DNA of 14,514 nucleotides from NCBI GenBank assembly GCA_023246995.1, contig JAHFHI010000002.1, forward strand, positions 1 through 14,514. The letters run 5' to 3'. This document shows positions 1-5,847 of this stretch, piece by piece (position 1 is the first letter of the stretch; each line of letters starts with the position of its first letter). The position numbers and the translations under genes are program-made. The notes under the pieces were generated by a model that did no database searches, was not told the DNA's origin, and saw nothing but the letters and a program-made list of their open reading frames with translations. This DNA is from Candidatus Omnitrophota bacterium (lineage in GTDB: Bacteria; Omnitrophota; Omnitrophia; Omnitrophales; Aquincolibacteriaceae).

Positions 1-1468
1 CCCCGGTGGCGCCTTTCGGGCAGTCGTAGCGCGCCGAGTCACACCAGGCCGTGCCCGCGATATCGAGGTGGGCCCAGGGCGTTTTGGACGGGACAAACTC
101 CTTTAAGAACATCGCGGCGGTAATGGTGCCTCCGTAGGGCCCGCCGATATTATAAAGATCCGAATGATGGCCCCGGATTTGCTCGCCGTATTCCTCCCAG
201 AGCGGAAGCTCCCAGCAGCGTTCCCCCGTCTCATCGCCGGACTTCTTGATTTTGGCAAGAAGTCTGGGGTCCGTTCCCATCAGCCCAATGGCCTTGTCGC
301 CGAATGTGTACGCGCACATGCCGGTCAGGGTTGCGAGGTCAATGATCGCCTTGGGTTTGTATTTTTCGGCATAAGCCAAAGCGTCCGCCAAAATCAGCCG
401 TCCTTCGGCATCCGTGTTAAGGACCTCGACGCTCTTTCCGTTGTACATGCGAATGATATCTCCGGGCCGCTGGGGGTTTTCTCCGACCATGTTTTCCACG
501 GCCGGCGCCAAACCCACCACATGCAGGGGAAGTTTTAAATCCGCAGCCACGCCGAGGGCGGCAATCACCGCCGCGGCGCCCGACATGTCGTATTTCATCT
601 TTTCCATATCCTTGGCGGGCTTGATCGAAATACCGCCCGTGTCAAAAGTCACGCCTTTTCCCACAAGGCAGACCGTTCCGTTTTTCTTGAAACGCTCGCC
701 GTGCTCGAGAACAATCAGCGCGGCCGGGGTTTTGCTGCCTTGGTTGACGGAAAGAATGCCGCCCATCTTCAAGCGTTTAAGCTCGTTTTGATCGATAATC
801 TCGCAGGTGATTTTCTTTTCCGATGCGAGCTCGCGGGCCGCCTGGCTTAGCCGCTGGGGGTTCATCACATTGCCCGGCTCGTTGATAAGGTCACGGGCAA
901 AAAGCACCCCTTCGTTAATACTGCGGACTTGATCCAGCTTCTTTTGAAGCACGGCCGCGGATTTCTGGGATGTGATTAAAAATTCGACCTGTTCGGGAAA
1001 TTTTTGCTTTGGCTCTTCCGGCTTCCGGCTTTTGTATCGGTCAAACTCATAGGCCGCAAGCCCGGCCGATTCCGCCATCATAGCGAGCACGCCTTCAAGA
1101 TTAAGCGCACCGCCGCCGGTAAAAGTTTCGCTATAGATCCTCACCCTGCGCGCTTTCCGGGCCTTGGCAAGCTGAAGGATCTGTCCGCCGGCTTTACGGC
1201 GGCATGCTTTCCGGTAATTTTTTCTCTCCCCGAGTCCGAAGGCAAGGACTTCGGGGGCTTCATGCCCGCCGTCAGCAAAGGCGGAGGAAAAAACCTGCCC
1301 GAATTTTCCATCGAAGCGCCCCCGCTCCATAGCGGGTTTCAGAATCTTGGCAAAATCAGGCTCCAAGATTCCCGCGCTTTTATGAAGTTTCTCCTTTTCA
1401 AAAAACCCAATCACAAAAAGATCGGCGGGGGTTCTTTTCTGTTCGAGCGTCAAAAGTATATTTTTCAT
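1..1468 (-). CDS. pepA: Leucyl aminopeptidase (M17 family), 3' end cut by window edge
   Basis: Cytosolic di-metal (Zn/Mn) aminopeptidase that removes N-terminal residues from peptides. The frame is open from an ATG at 1468 to the window edge: 489 codons, so only the last 15 or so residues of a roughly 500-residue protein are missing. The M17 signature NTDAEGR is at residues 351-357. The metal ligands read as K271, D276 (in GKGVTFDTGG), D294 (KYDMSG), D353 and E355, with catalytic K283 and R357. These positions are offset by one from E. coli PepA. The visible end (CPKGATG) is the conserved run just before the family C-terminus. A GGAGG Shine-Dalgarno (1477-1481) lies 8 bases before the ATG. 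The gene is divergent from the plus-strand membrane protein gene at 1539, with 70 bases between. It is a housekeeping gene and shows no clear link to the respiratory genes. Confidence 0.97.
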   Translation of the reverse strand, partial: MKNILLTLEQKRTPADLFVIGFFEKEKLHKSAGILEPDFAKILKPAMERGRFDGKFGQVFSSAFADGGHEAPEVLAFGLGERKNYRKACRRKAGGQILQLAKARKARRVRIYSETFTGGGALNLEGVLAMMAESAGLAAYEFDRYKSRKPEEPKQKFPEQVEFLITSQKSAAVLQKKLDQVRSINEGVLFARDLINEPGNVMNPQRLSQAARELASEKKITCEIIDQNELKRLKMGGILSVNQGSKTPAALIVLEHGERFKKNGTVCLVGKGVTFDTGGISIKPAKDMEKMKYDMSGAAAVIAALGVAADLKLPLHVVGLAPAVENMVGENPQRPGDIIRMYNGKSVEVLNTDAEGRLILADALAYAEKYKPKAIIDLATLTGMCAYTFGDKAIGLMGTDPRLLAKIKKSGDETGERCWELPLWEEYGEQIRGHHSDLYNIGGPYGGTITAAMFLKEFVPSKTPWAHLDIAGTAWCDSARYDCPKGATG

Positions 1469-1476
1469 GCTGACTG

Positions 1477-1481
1477 CCTCC
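1477..1481 (-). promoter_or_regulatory. Shine-Dalgarno of pepA
   Basis: GGAGG on the minus strand, 8 bases upstream of the pepA ATG. It fixes the start at 1468. It also shows that this organism does use canonical ribosome binding sites, in contrast to the two leaderless-looking genes nearby. Confidence 0.8.
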
Positions 1482-1501
1482 GGTAAGTTGACCTTTAAGC
1501 T

Positions 1502-1529
1502 TTGCAGGCGGCATCTTTTTTAGTAGAAT
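1502..1529 (+). promoter_or_regulatory. Putative sigma-70-type promoter, leaderless start of the 1539 gene
   Basis: A -35-like TTGCAG (1502-1507) and a -10-like TAGAAT (1524-1529; 5 of 6 to consensus) are separated by 16 bases. Transcription would begin about 7 bases after the -10, near 1536. That leaves a leader of no more than about 3 bases before the ATG at 1539. No Shine-Dalgarno is visible; the sequence between -10 and ATG contains CCCCCC. The same layout occurs in front of the ferredoxin gene (2560-2588). This is inferred from sequence only. Confidence 0.45.
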
Positions 1530-1538
1530 GCCCCCCAC

Positions 1539-2129
1539 ATGCCGAAAAATTCTTCCCACAATAACTCTCAAAGCGTCCTTTGGTGGGTTGCCTGGATAGG
1601 CCTTGCCATCGGGTCCTTTTTTGTTTCCTCCGCCTTCTGGACCCCTTTGATCGCCAAGCACTTCGGCACTGTCCGCGAAACCCGAAATGCCGTCCTGTGG
1701 GTTGCTACAGTTTTCGGCACTTGGATGATTATCTTGATCCCTCTCATCATTCTGATGTACGCAAAAGTAGATAAAGCCTATGAGGATGCGCGCCTCGCCC
1801 GCGAGGCCCGGGCCCTGCGCTTTAGAAACATCCGGGTCGAAAAATCCAAAAGACTGCTTCGCCTGGAATTCTCTCAAAAACTAAGATCCATTCCCGAAAC
1901 AATTTCCGGAGGGCATCTTGTATCCGTAACGCTTGCCGACGGGCGCAGGATTTCGAATGTTTTTGTGGCGGGGGGCTCTGAAATTATCGGCCTCTATGAT
2001 TTCACAGAGATGCCTTTTGAAGCCCGAGACATCATCGCGCTTGAGCCGGTGGATTTAGCCGCTGCAGCGCCTGTGTTTTTAGCAGCCAGTTGGCTGCGCC
2101 TTGACGGGGCGGAATCCTCCCCTGTCTAA
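1539..2129 (+). CDS. Unnamed membrane protein with two-helix unit and conserved soluble tail (short paralogue)
   Basis: I do not recognise a named family. The 196 residues hold two hydrophobic helices (about 13-35 and 52-75) separated by a short polar loop, then a charged linker (76-95) and a soluble domain (about 94-190) rich in predicted beta strands. The tail is clearly homologous to that of the 260-residue protein at 3266-4048. Shared motifs include VEK, PET-x2-GGH, ISN-x-F, I-x-GLY and a terminal WLRLDG. The helix unit shares the pattern FW, then W 28 residues later, then P 6 after that (F33-W34, W62, P68). It is the only plus-strand gene here, convergent with the ferredoxin and divergent from pepA. 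The start at 1539 has no Shine-Dalgarno but sits just behind a promoter-like sequence; the upstream ATG at 1528 is out of frame. The tail could be an Sm/SH3-like barrel, which is a guess. Its role is unknown, and the paralogue's operon hints at oxidase assembly or membrane haem/copper handling. Confidence 0.85.
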   Translation: MPKNSSHNNSQSVLWWVAWIGLAIGSFFVSSAFWTPLIAKHFGTVRETRNAVLWVATVFGTWMIILIPLIILMYAKVDKAYEDARLAREARALRFRNIRVEKSKRLLRLEFSQKLRSIPETISGGHLVSVTLADGRRISNVFVAGGSEIIGLYDFTEMPFEARDIIALEPVDLAAAAPVFLAASWLRLDGAESSPV

Positions 2130-2158
2130 CGCCTGCTTAAACTTAATTTTAGGGAATC

Positions 2159-2548
2159 TTAAGCCGTTTGAGAGGAGGGCGGAGTTGTCTCTGGGGTCAA
2201 ATCTTCGCGGGTTTTTTGATTGCAGACGCTCTTTAAGGTAAGTCCCGGCGCCTGGCTAATCCCCTCTTCATAGGAAAGCATTGGGATGGTATCCCAGGGG
2301 CAGTTTTTGGCGCAAAGCGCGCATCCGATACAGCGCTCAATATCCACTTCCACGACCTGCTGAAACTGGGCAATGCCCATTCCGGGAACGATTTCAATGC
2401 AGTCGACGGGGCAAAAAATAATGCAAGCTTCGCAACCCGTGCAGCCCGACTGGTTGATGACGGCCAAAAGTCGCGGCTCTTTTTTCCGGCCGGGCTTGCT
2501 TGCAATGAGAGGGGGCCTGGGACCCAAGCGTGCGGTGTTTTCAGCCAT
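2159..2548 (-). CDS. Dicluster [4Fe-4S] ferredoxin-like protein
   Basis: Small soluble electron carrier of 129 residues. Two classic cluster motifs are visible: C36-x2-C39-x2-C42-x3-C46-P and C73-x2-C76-x2-C79-x3-C83-P, plus an extra cysteine at C50. The ferredoxin core is about residues 28-90. It is flanked by a basic, proline-containing N-terminal extension (1-27) and a polar C-terminal tail (about 91-129) with one more cysteine, C109. Both tails are longer than in minimal bacterial 2[4Fe-4S] ferredoxins. There is no signal peptide, so it should be cytoplasmic. It lies 55 bases downstream of the nine-gene operon but appears to have its own promoter, and it converges with the 1539 gene (29 bases between stops). 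No Shine-Dalgarno precedes the ATG at 2548; the upstream sequence is C-rich. Its redox partner cannot be told from the window. Confidence 0.92.
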   Translation of the reverse strand: MAENTARLGPRPPLIASKPGRKKEPRLLAVINQSGCTGCEACIIFCPVDCIEIVPGMGIAQFQQVVEVDIERCIGCALCAKNCPWDTIPMLSYEEGISQAPGLTLKSVCNQKTREDLTPETTPPSSQTA

Positions 2549-2559
2549 ATAGGGGGGTC

Positions 2560-2588
2560 ATGTTAGCATGAGAGCCGCTTGTCTGCAA
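2560..2588 (-). promoter_or_regulatory. Putative sigma-70-type promoter, leaderless start of the ferredoxin gene
   Basis: On the minus strand, TTGCAG (2583-2588) lies 17 bases from TAACAT (2560-2565). The -10 is preceded by TGC, an extended -10 element. The expected transcription start is about 2-5 bases before the ATG at 2548. The stretch between holds CCCCCC and no Shine-Dalgarno. The -35 hexamer is identical to that of the 1539 gene, and the two -10-to-ATG segments look alike (ATG, one base, six C, three bases then ATG versus two bases then ATG). Confidence 0.45.
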
Positions 2589-2603
2589 TAGCCTCTTCGG
2601 CGC

Positions 2604-2786
2604 TCACGATGGTTTTGCGAAGCGCGCCAAACCGGTTCCGAGCGTGAAAATCAAAAGAGACGCGACAAAAAGCGCGATGGCTTTTTTTTCGTCACGAGCC
2701 AACTCGCCGACCCACAGCGCGGAGGGCATGAGGGCAAGCCCTATCATCTGAAAAACTCTTCCGGCCCGGTAGATCAGACCCGCCAT
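2604..2786 (-). CDS. Small two-helix membrane protein (60 residues), hypothetical
   Basis: No family is recognised. The protein has two hydrophobic segments (about residues 10-26 and 36-56) separated by a charged loop with the run ARDEKK, so it should be a helical hairpin in the cytoplasmic membrane. It starts with the conserved-looking sequence GRVFQMIGLALMP; similar short proteins with a GR-x3-Q-x-GL start occur in other respiratory bacteria as far as I recall, but I cannot verify that here. The ATG at 2786 overlaps the last 13 bases of the PPOX-like gene. This translational coupling is the main reason to believe the gene is real. It is the last gene of the haem A/copper assembly operon and might be a small assembly factor or oxidase accessory subunit. 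Confidence 0.65.
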   Translation of the reverse strand: MAGLIYRAGRVFQMIGLALMPSALWVGELARDEKKAIALFVASLLIFTLGTGLARFAKPS

Positions 2787-3262
2787 GCGGCGGCCTTCCC
2801 AAATCCTCCGATCCAGTGGATCTCACGGATCAAGACCTTATAGAAACGGAAATCCCGGAGGGTAAAAAAAATCTGCGCGCGGGGGAAGCATTCCAAATAC
2901 CGATCTTTGAGGGCTGCAAATTCCGCCGGGCCTTCGACCGCCGTCAAGTCTCCCTGCAAACTCACGCGTTTTTTTTCATGGACCGGGAGGTCGCTGTTTT
3001 TTTCCATAATGAGGAGGCTCACCGAGGAATGCGCTTTGGCATTCCGGGTATGGCGCGCCAAATCACTCAAAAGAAGATAAACGGCCCCGAATCCGACGGA
3101 AGCAGGCCTTGGCCTTTGGTAAAGATATCCCACCGAAGAAAGAAAAGGGGTTGTCCCCTCCAAAGTCCCGAAAGCCGCCTCATGGGAAGACTCCAAAAGC
3201 GCGAGGGCCTCTTCTTGGGCTTCCCCGGTTAAGGGGCGTTCCTTGCCGCTTTCGCCGCTCAC
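2774..3262 (-). CDS. PPOX/HugZ-like split-barrel flavin- or haem-binding protein
   Basis: The 162 residues resemble the pyridoxamine 5'-phosphate oxidase-like split-barrel superfamily, closest in style to HugZ-type haem-utilisation proteins. Features that fit are FGTLEG-x2-PFLSSVGY (31-46), a strand with LLLSDLARHTRN (63-74), SVSLLI (80-85), RVSLQG (99-104), DRYLECFP (120-127) and the typical C-terminal run HWIGGFGKAAAW (149-160). HugZ relatives bind and degrade haem, and other members use FMN or F420; the exact ligand is not determined by the sequence. No signal peptide or membrane segment is seen, so it should be cytoplasmic. The start is GTG at 3262, three bases after the stop of the upstream membrane protein gene. 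Placement in a haem A synthesis operon makes a haem-related role plausible (inference). Confidence 0.82.
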   Translation of the reverse strand: MSGESGKERPLTGEAQEEALALLESSHEAAFGTLEGTTPFLSSVGYLYQRPRPASVGFGAVYLLLSDLARHTRNAKAHSSVSLLIMEKNSDLPVHEKKRVSLQGDLTAVEGPAEFAALKDRYLECFPRAQIFFTLRDFRFYKVLIREIHWIGGFGKAAAWRV

Positions 3263-3265
3263 GCC

Positions 3266-4048
3266 CTAAATCCTTCCGTCAAGCCGCAGCCAGGCTGATT
3301 CTTCATAAGCCGGAAACACGCTCACAGCCTCGGCGTCCGCGACCTCGGTTGGTTCAAAATCAAAAGCCTCCCGCTGATAGAGGCCGAGAATTTCCCGACT
3401 CTGAAAAATAAACGCGTTCGAAATTTTTGTGCCGTTCTTGAGGGTCAAATCCACAACATGCCCTCCCTGAAGGGTCTCGGGCAGGCTCTGAATTTTAAGC
3501 GCGACTTTTTCAGGGAGGATCCGGCTGGTTTTTTCCACAAAAATACTTTTAAAGCGAACGCGATCCTGTCCCTGACGGATCACCGCCTCGCGGAAAATGC
3601 GGTCCGCGCTTTTATAAAGATAAATAAGAAATGGGCAAGCCAGTAAAAGCCATGTCGTAAAAACATTTTTAAGCCACGATCCGTGGATTCCAGGCAGGCG
3701 GCCTTCCTGAAGGATTTCGGTTTTAAACCAGAAACACCAAAAAAGAGCGCTTAGCATAAGAGAGCCGAGAAAAATCGAGAGCCCGCCGAGCCAGGCATCC
3801 GTCGCCCGCTCCTGATCGGTGTTAAGCCGTTTCCAAATACGCTCCTTCTTTCGCATAAAGGGAGTAAGTAAGACGAACCAGCTTCCGAAAACGCCGAGGG
3901 CCCAGGTCATAACAAGTTCAGAGGCCCGGATATCCTTAAACACCCGGGTCATAAGGCCCGTCCAGAAAAGCACGGCAAAAAGAAACGATAGGACAAAGAG
4001 AAGAATCCAGGAAAGCCAGAAACGAAACCCGAAAGCGTCTTTAGACAT
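3266..4048 (-). CDS. Unnamed membrane protein with duplicated two-helix unit and conserved soluble tail (long paralogue)
   Basis: No named family is recognised. The 260 residues contain four hydrophobic helices arranged as two copies of one unit (about 10-65 and 85-145), then a linker and a soluble domain (about 165-258). In copy 1 the landmarks are LFW 27-29, W57 and P63-F64. In copy 2 they are LFW 102-104, W133 and P139-F140, a shift of 75-76 residues. The same unit occurs once in the 196-residue paralogue at 1539-2129, whose tail also matches (VEK, PET-x2-GGH, ISN, ILGLY, WLRLDG). The ATG at 4048 overlaps the end of the DUF420 gene by 8 bases (ATGTCTAA), so it belongs to the ctaA operon. 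This argues for a role in haem-copper oxidase assembly or a related membrane process (inference). The tail is probably cytoplasmic by the positive-inside rule: basic residues flank both hairpins, e.g. MRKKER 65-70. Confidence 0.88.
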   Translation of the reverse strand: MSKDAFGFRFWLSWILLFVLSFLFAVLFWTGLMTRVFKDIRASELVMTWALGVFGSWFVLLTPFMRKKERIWKRLNTDQERATDAWLGGLSIFLGSLMLSALFWCFWFKTEILQEGRLPGIHGSWLKNVFTTWLLLACPFLIYLYKSADRIFREAVIRQGQDRVRFKSIFVEKTSRILPEKVALKIQSLPETLQGGHVVDLTLKNGTKISNAFIFQSREILGLYQREAFDFEPTEVADAEAVSVFPAYEESAWLRLDGRI

Positions 4049-4463
4049 GAAGGCGATAAAGCATCCAGTAAATAATCACGCCTGTGACAGAAACATAAAG
4101 CCAGAGCGGGAGCGTGATCCTTGCGATTTTTACGTGTTTGGGGAACTTTGAAGAGAGCCCGTAGAAAACGCTCGTCACAGCCAGGGGCACAATCACGACG
4201 GCCAGGACCGTGTGCGTGATAAGGATGGCGAAATAAATCCCCCTTAAGATGCCCGTTCCCTGAAAGCGGGTCGAGCCGTGGTAAAAATGATACGTCAGAT
4301 AAGAAATCAAAAATAAAGTGGAGGTACCGCAGGCCCCAAGCATGGCCATGGTATGCGCCGTAAGCGCCCGCTGGCGCGCAAAGGAATACCCCAGCATCAG
4401 CAAAAGAGCACTTGCCGCGTTTAGCCCGGCGTTAACCGCCGGAAGCTTCGAAAGCTCGATCAC
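4041..4463 (-). CDS. ctaM: DUF420 membrane protein, CtaM/YozB-like cytochrome oxidase assembly factor
   Basis: The 140 residues match the DUF420 pattern: LPAVNAGLNA (7-16), four transmembrane helices, and conserved histidines at H37, H59, H62, H84 and H110 in contexts such as FLISYLTYHFYHG and ILITHTVLAVVIVPLAV, ending with LPLWLYVSVTGVIIYWM. In Staphylococcus the DUF420 protein CtaM is needed to mature the aa3-type oxidase; YozB is the Bacillus relative. The GTG start at 4463 overlaps the SCO stop codon by one base (TAGTG), and the end overlaps the next gene by 8 bases. Neighbouring CtaA, CtaB and SCO genes support a role in oxidase maturation. The family match is strong; the molecular function (possibly haem or copper delivery) is less certain. 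Confidence 0.92.
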   Translation of the reverse strand: MIELSKLPAVNAGLNAASALLLMLGYSFARQRALTAHTMAMLGACGTSTLFLISYLTYHFYHGSTRFQGTGILRGIYFAILITHTVLAVVIVPLAVTSVFYGLSSKFPKHVKIARITLPLWLYVSVTGVIIYWMLYRLHV

Positions 4464-5083
4464 TACCGATATCCCAAAAGCCCCCGGGCATCCCGGACAA
4501 GCCGGTTAAGCGCTTCCGGGTCTTCGGCGTCATAATAGCCCCGAATCCGGCTCTGACCGTCGATTAAGGCGAATTTAGAGCTGTGCGCGATGGCCTGATC
4601 CGGCCCTGTTCTTTCGCCCGGTGGAATGTCGTTTACGCCGAGGTAAAAATGCTGGATTGAAAGCTCACGAATCCGGTTTTGATCGCCGGTGGCAAAAAAC
4701 CACTTTCCAGAACGGGCGTTATGGGCCTCGGCGTAAGACGCCAGCACCTCGGAAGTATCAAATTCGGGATCTACGCTGAAGGAAACGAAGCGAATGCCGG
4801 CATCGCTCGCGAAAAGTCCTTCAAGGCTTCTCATTTTCCGGGTCATGAGCGGGCAAATGCCTGAACAACGGGTAAAAATAAAATCCGCGATCCAGACTTT
4901 CCCCCGGAGATCACGCGAAGCGAGTTTCCCCCCGCCGGCTTTGTCGAGCTCGAAATCCGGAACGGTTCCGAGGACCGGCAAAGGCGGCGGACTCAAAATC
5001 AAGTTCTTGTAAAGCACAAGAGCTCCCAGGAGCGCACCTCCCAAGAGAATGCTTATCCTTAAGGGCGTCAGGACCTTGGTCAC
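4463..5083 (-). CDS. sco1: SCO1/SenC/PrrC-family copper chaperone, membrane-anchored
   Basis: Thioredoxin-fold protein that delivers copper to, or reduces, the CuA site of cytochrome oxidase on the outer face of the membrane. From the GTG at 5083 it has 206 residues: an N-terminal anchor helix (about 9-28), a short linker, then the SCO domain. The copper ligands are C73 and C77 in CSGICP and H167 in AIAHSSKFALID. I chose the GTG because it overlaps the permease stop in a GTGA arrangement and lies about 7 bases behind GAGGG. The same frame stays open upstream to an ATG at 5260, but those 59 codons read through the permease gene and give an arginine/phenylalanine-rich sequence without sense. 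It is followed directly by the DUF420 gene. Confidence 0.95.
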   Translation of the reverse strand: MTKVLTPLRISILLGGALLGALVLYKNLILSPPPLPVLGTVPDFELDKAGGGKLASRDLRGKVWIADFIFTRCSGICPLMTRKMRSLEGLFASDAGIRFVSFSVDPEFDTSEVLASYAEAHNARSGKWFFATGDQNRIRELSIQHFYLGVNDIPPGERTGPDQAIAHSSKFALIDGQSRIRGYYDAEDPEALNRLVRDARGLLGYR

Positions 5084-5847
5084 CGGGCGTCCCTCACGCT
5101 CGAACGGGAGGCGAAAAAAACGGCTAGGGCAAAAAGACTCGCGGCAAAAAGACTGCTCATGAAAAAACCTCCCCATGAAAAAGGCCTCCCAAACGCGAGC
5201 GCCTGAAGGCTCTCGAGCCCATAACGAAGCGGGTTTAAGCGCATGAGCGGGCGCAGCCATCCGGAGGCGCCCTCTTCGGGAAAAAGCGATCCGGAAAGGA
5301 TCCAGAGCGGCATCAAAAAAAGATTCATCACCGCGTGGAAACCCTGAATCGATTGAAAATGCCAGGCAATTAAAAAGCCGAGGCAGGTCAGGGCAAAGGC
5401 ATTGACAAAAAGCACGCAGACCCCCAGAAACAAGGCGCTAGCCCCAAGGTGCAGCCCCACGAGCGGCGCGATCAGGCTGAACACCGCGGCCTGCAAAAAT
5501 GCGAGCGTCGCGCCTCCCAGAACTTTTCCCATGACAAAAGCGCTCCTCGGAACAGGCGCGATCAAAACTCCCTGAAGAAACCCCTCCCGGCGGTCTTCGA
5601 TCAAGGAAATGGTTGAAAAAATCGCGGTAAAGAGAAGGGTCATAAGCAAAGCGCCCGGGAAAAAATAGAGCAGATAGCTTCCGCCGCCGGAAGCCTCCGA
5701 GCGAAAAGAGGTCCCGATCCCGGAGCCGATCAAAAGCCAGAACATAAGAGGAGTGGCAAGCGCCCCCATAATCCGGCTCGGCTGTCTGTAAAAACGCACC
5801 ACTTCTCTTAGCCAAAGCGTTCCGCTGGAAAGAAGGAAACTCTTCAT
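5080..5847 (-). CDS. ABC-2 type transporter permease
   Basis: The 255 residues have about six hydrophobic segments and the typical ABC-2 membrane layout: an amphipathic start (LWLREVVRFYRQPSRI), a first helix near 27-45, a motif region with EDRREGFLQGVLIAPVPRSAFVMGK (split by the coupling helix) after the second helix, and a late SGSLFPEEGASGWLRPLMRLNPLRYG segment, which is the conserved re-entrant region of the NodJ/CcmB-like exporters. It forms a half-transporter with the ATPase encoded immediately upstream; the ATG at 5847 overlaps that gene's stop (ATGA). The substrate is unknown. The location between haem O/A synthases and SCO suggests transport connected to oxidase biogenesis, such as copper or haem-related export (inference). 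Confidence 0.93.
   Translation of the reverse strand: MKSFLLSSGTLWLREVVRFYRQPSRIMGALATPLMFWLLIGSGIGTSFRSEASGGGSYLLYFFPGALLMTLLFTAIFSTISLIEDRREGFLQGVLIAPVPRSAFVMGKVLGGATLAFLQAAVFSLIAPLVGLHLGASALFLGVCVLFVNAFALTCLGFLIAWHFQSIQGFHAVMNLFLMPLWILSGSLFPEEGASGWLRPLMRLNPLRYGLESLQALAFGRPFSWGGFFMSSLFAASLFALAVFFASRSSVRDAR

Noticed and set aside
164..1486. Plus-strand open frames at 164-538, 414-791 and 1004-1486
   Set aside because: They are antisense to pepA, which is supported by the full M17 motif set.
1398..1877. Minus-strand open frame of 159 codons across the pepA start and the 1539 gene
   Set aside because: It overlaps both the pepA 5' end and the paralogue-supported 1539 gene, and its translation resembles nothing.
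5084..5260. 59-codon N-terminal extension of the SCO frame to an ATG at 5260
   Set aside because: It lies wholly inside the permease gene; the GTG at 5083 with a GTGA overlap and a nearby GAGGG explains the start, and puts the anchor helix at the N-terminus as expected.
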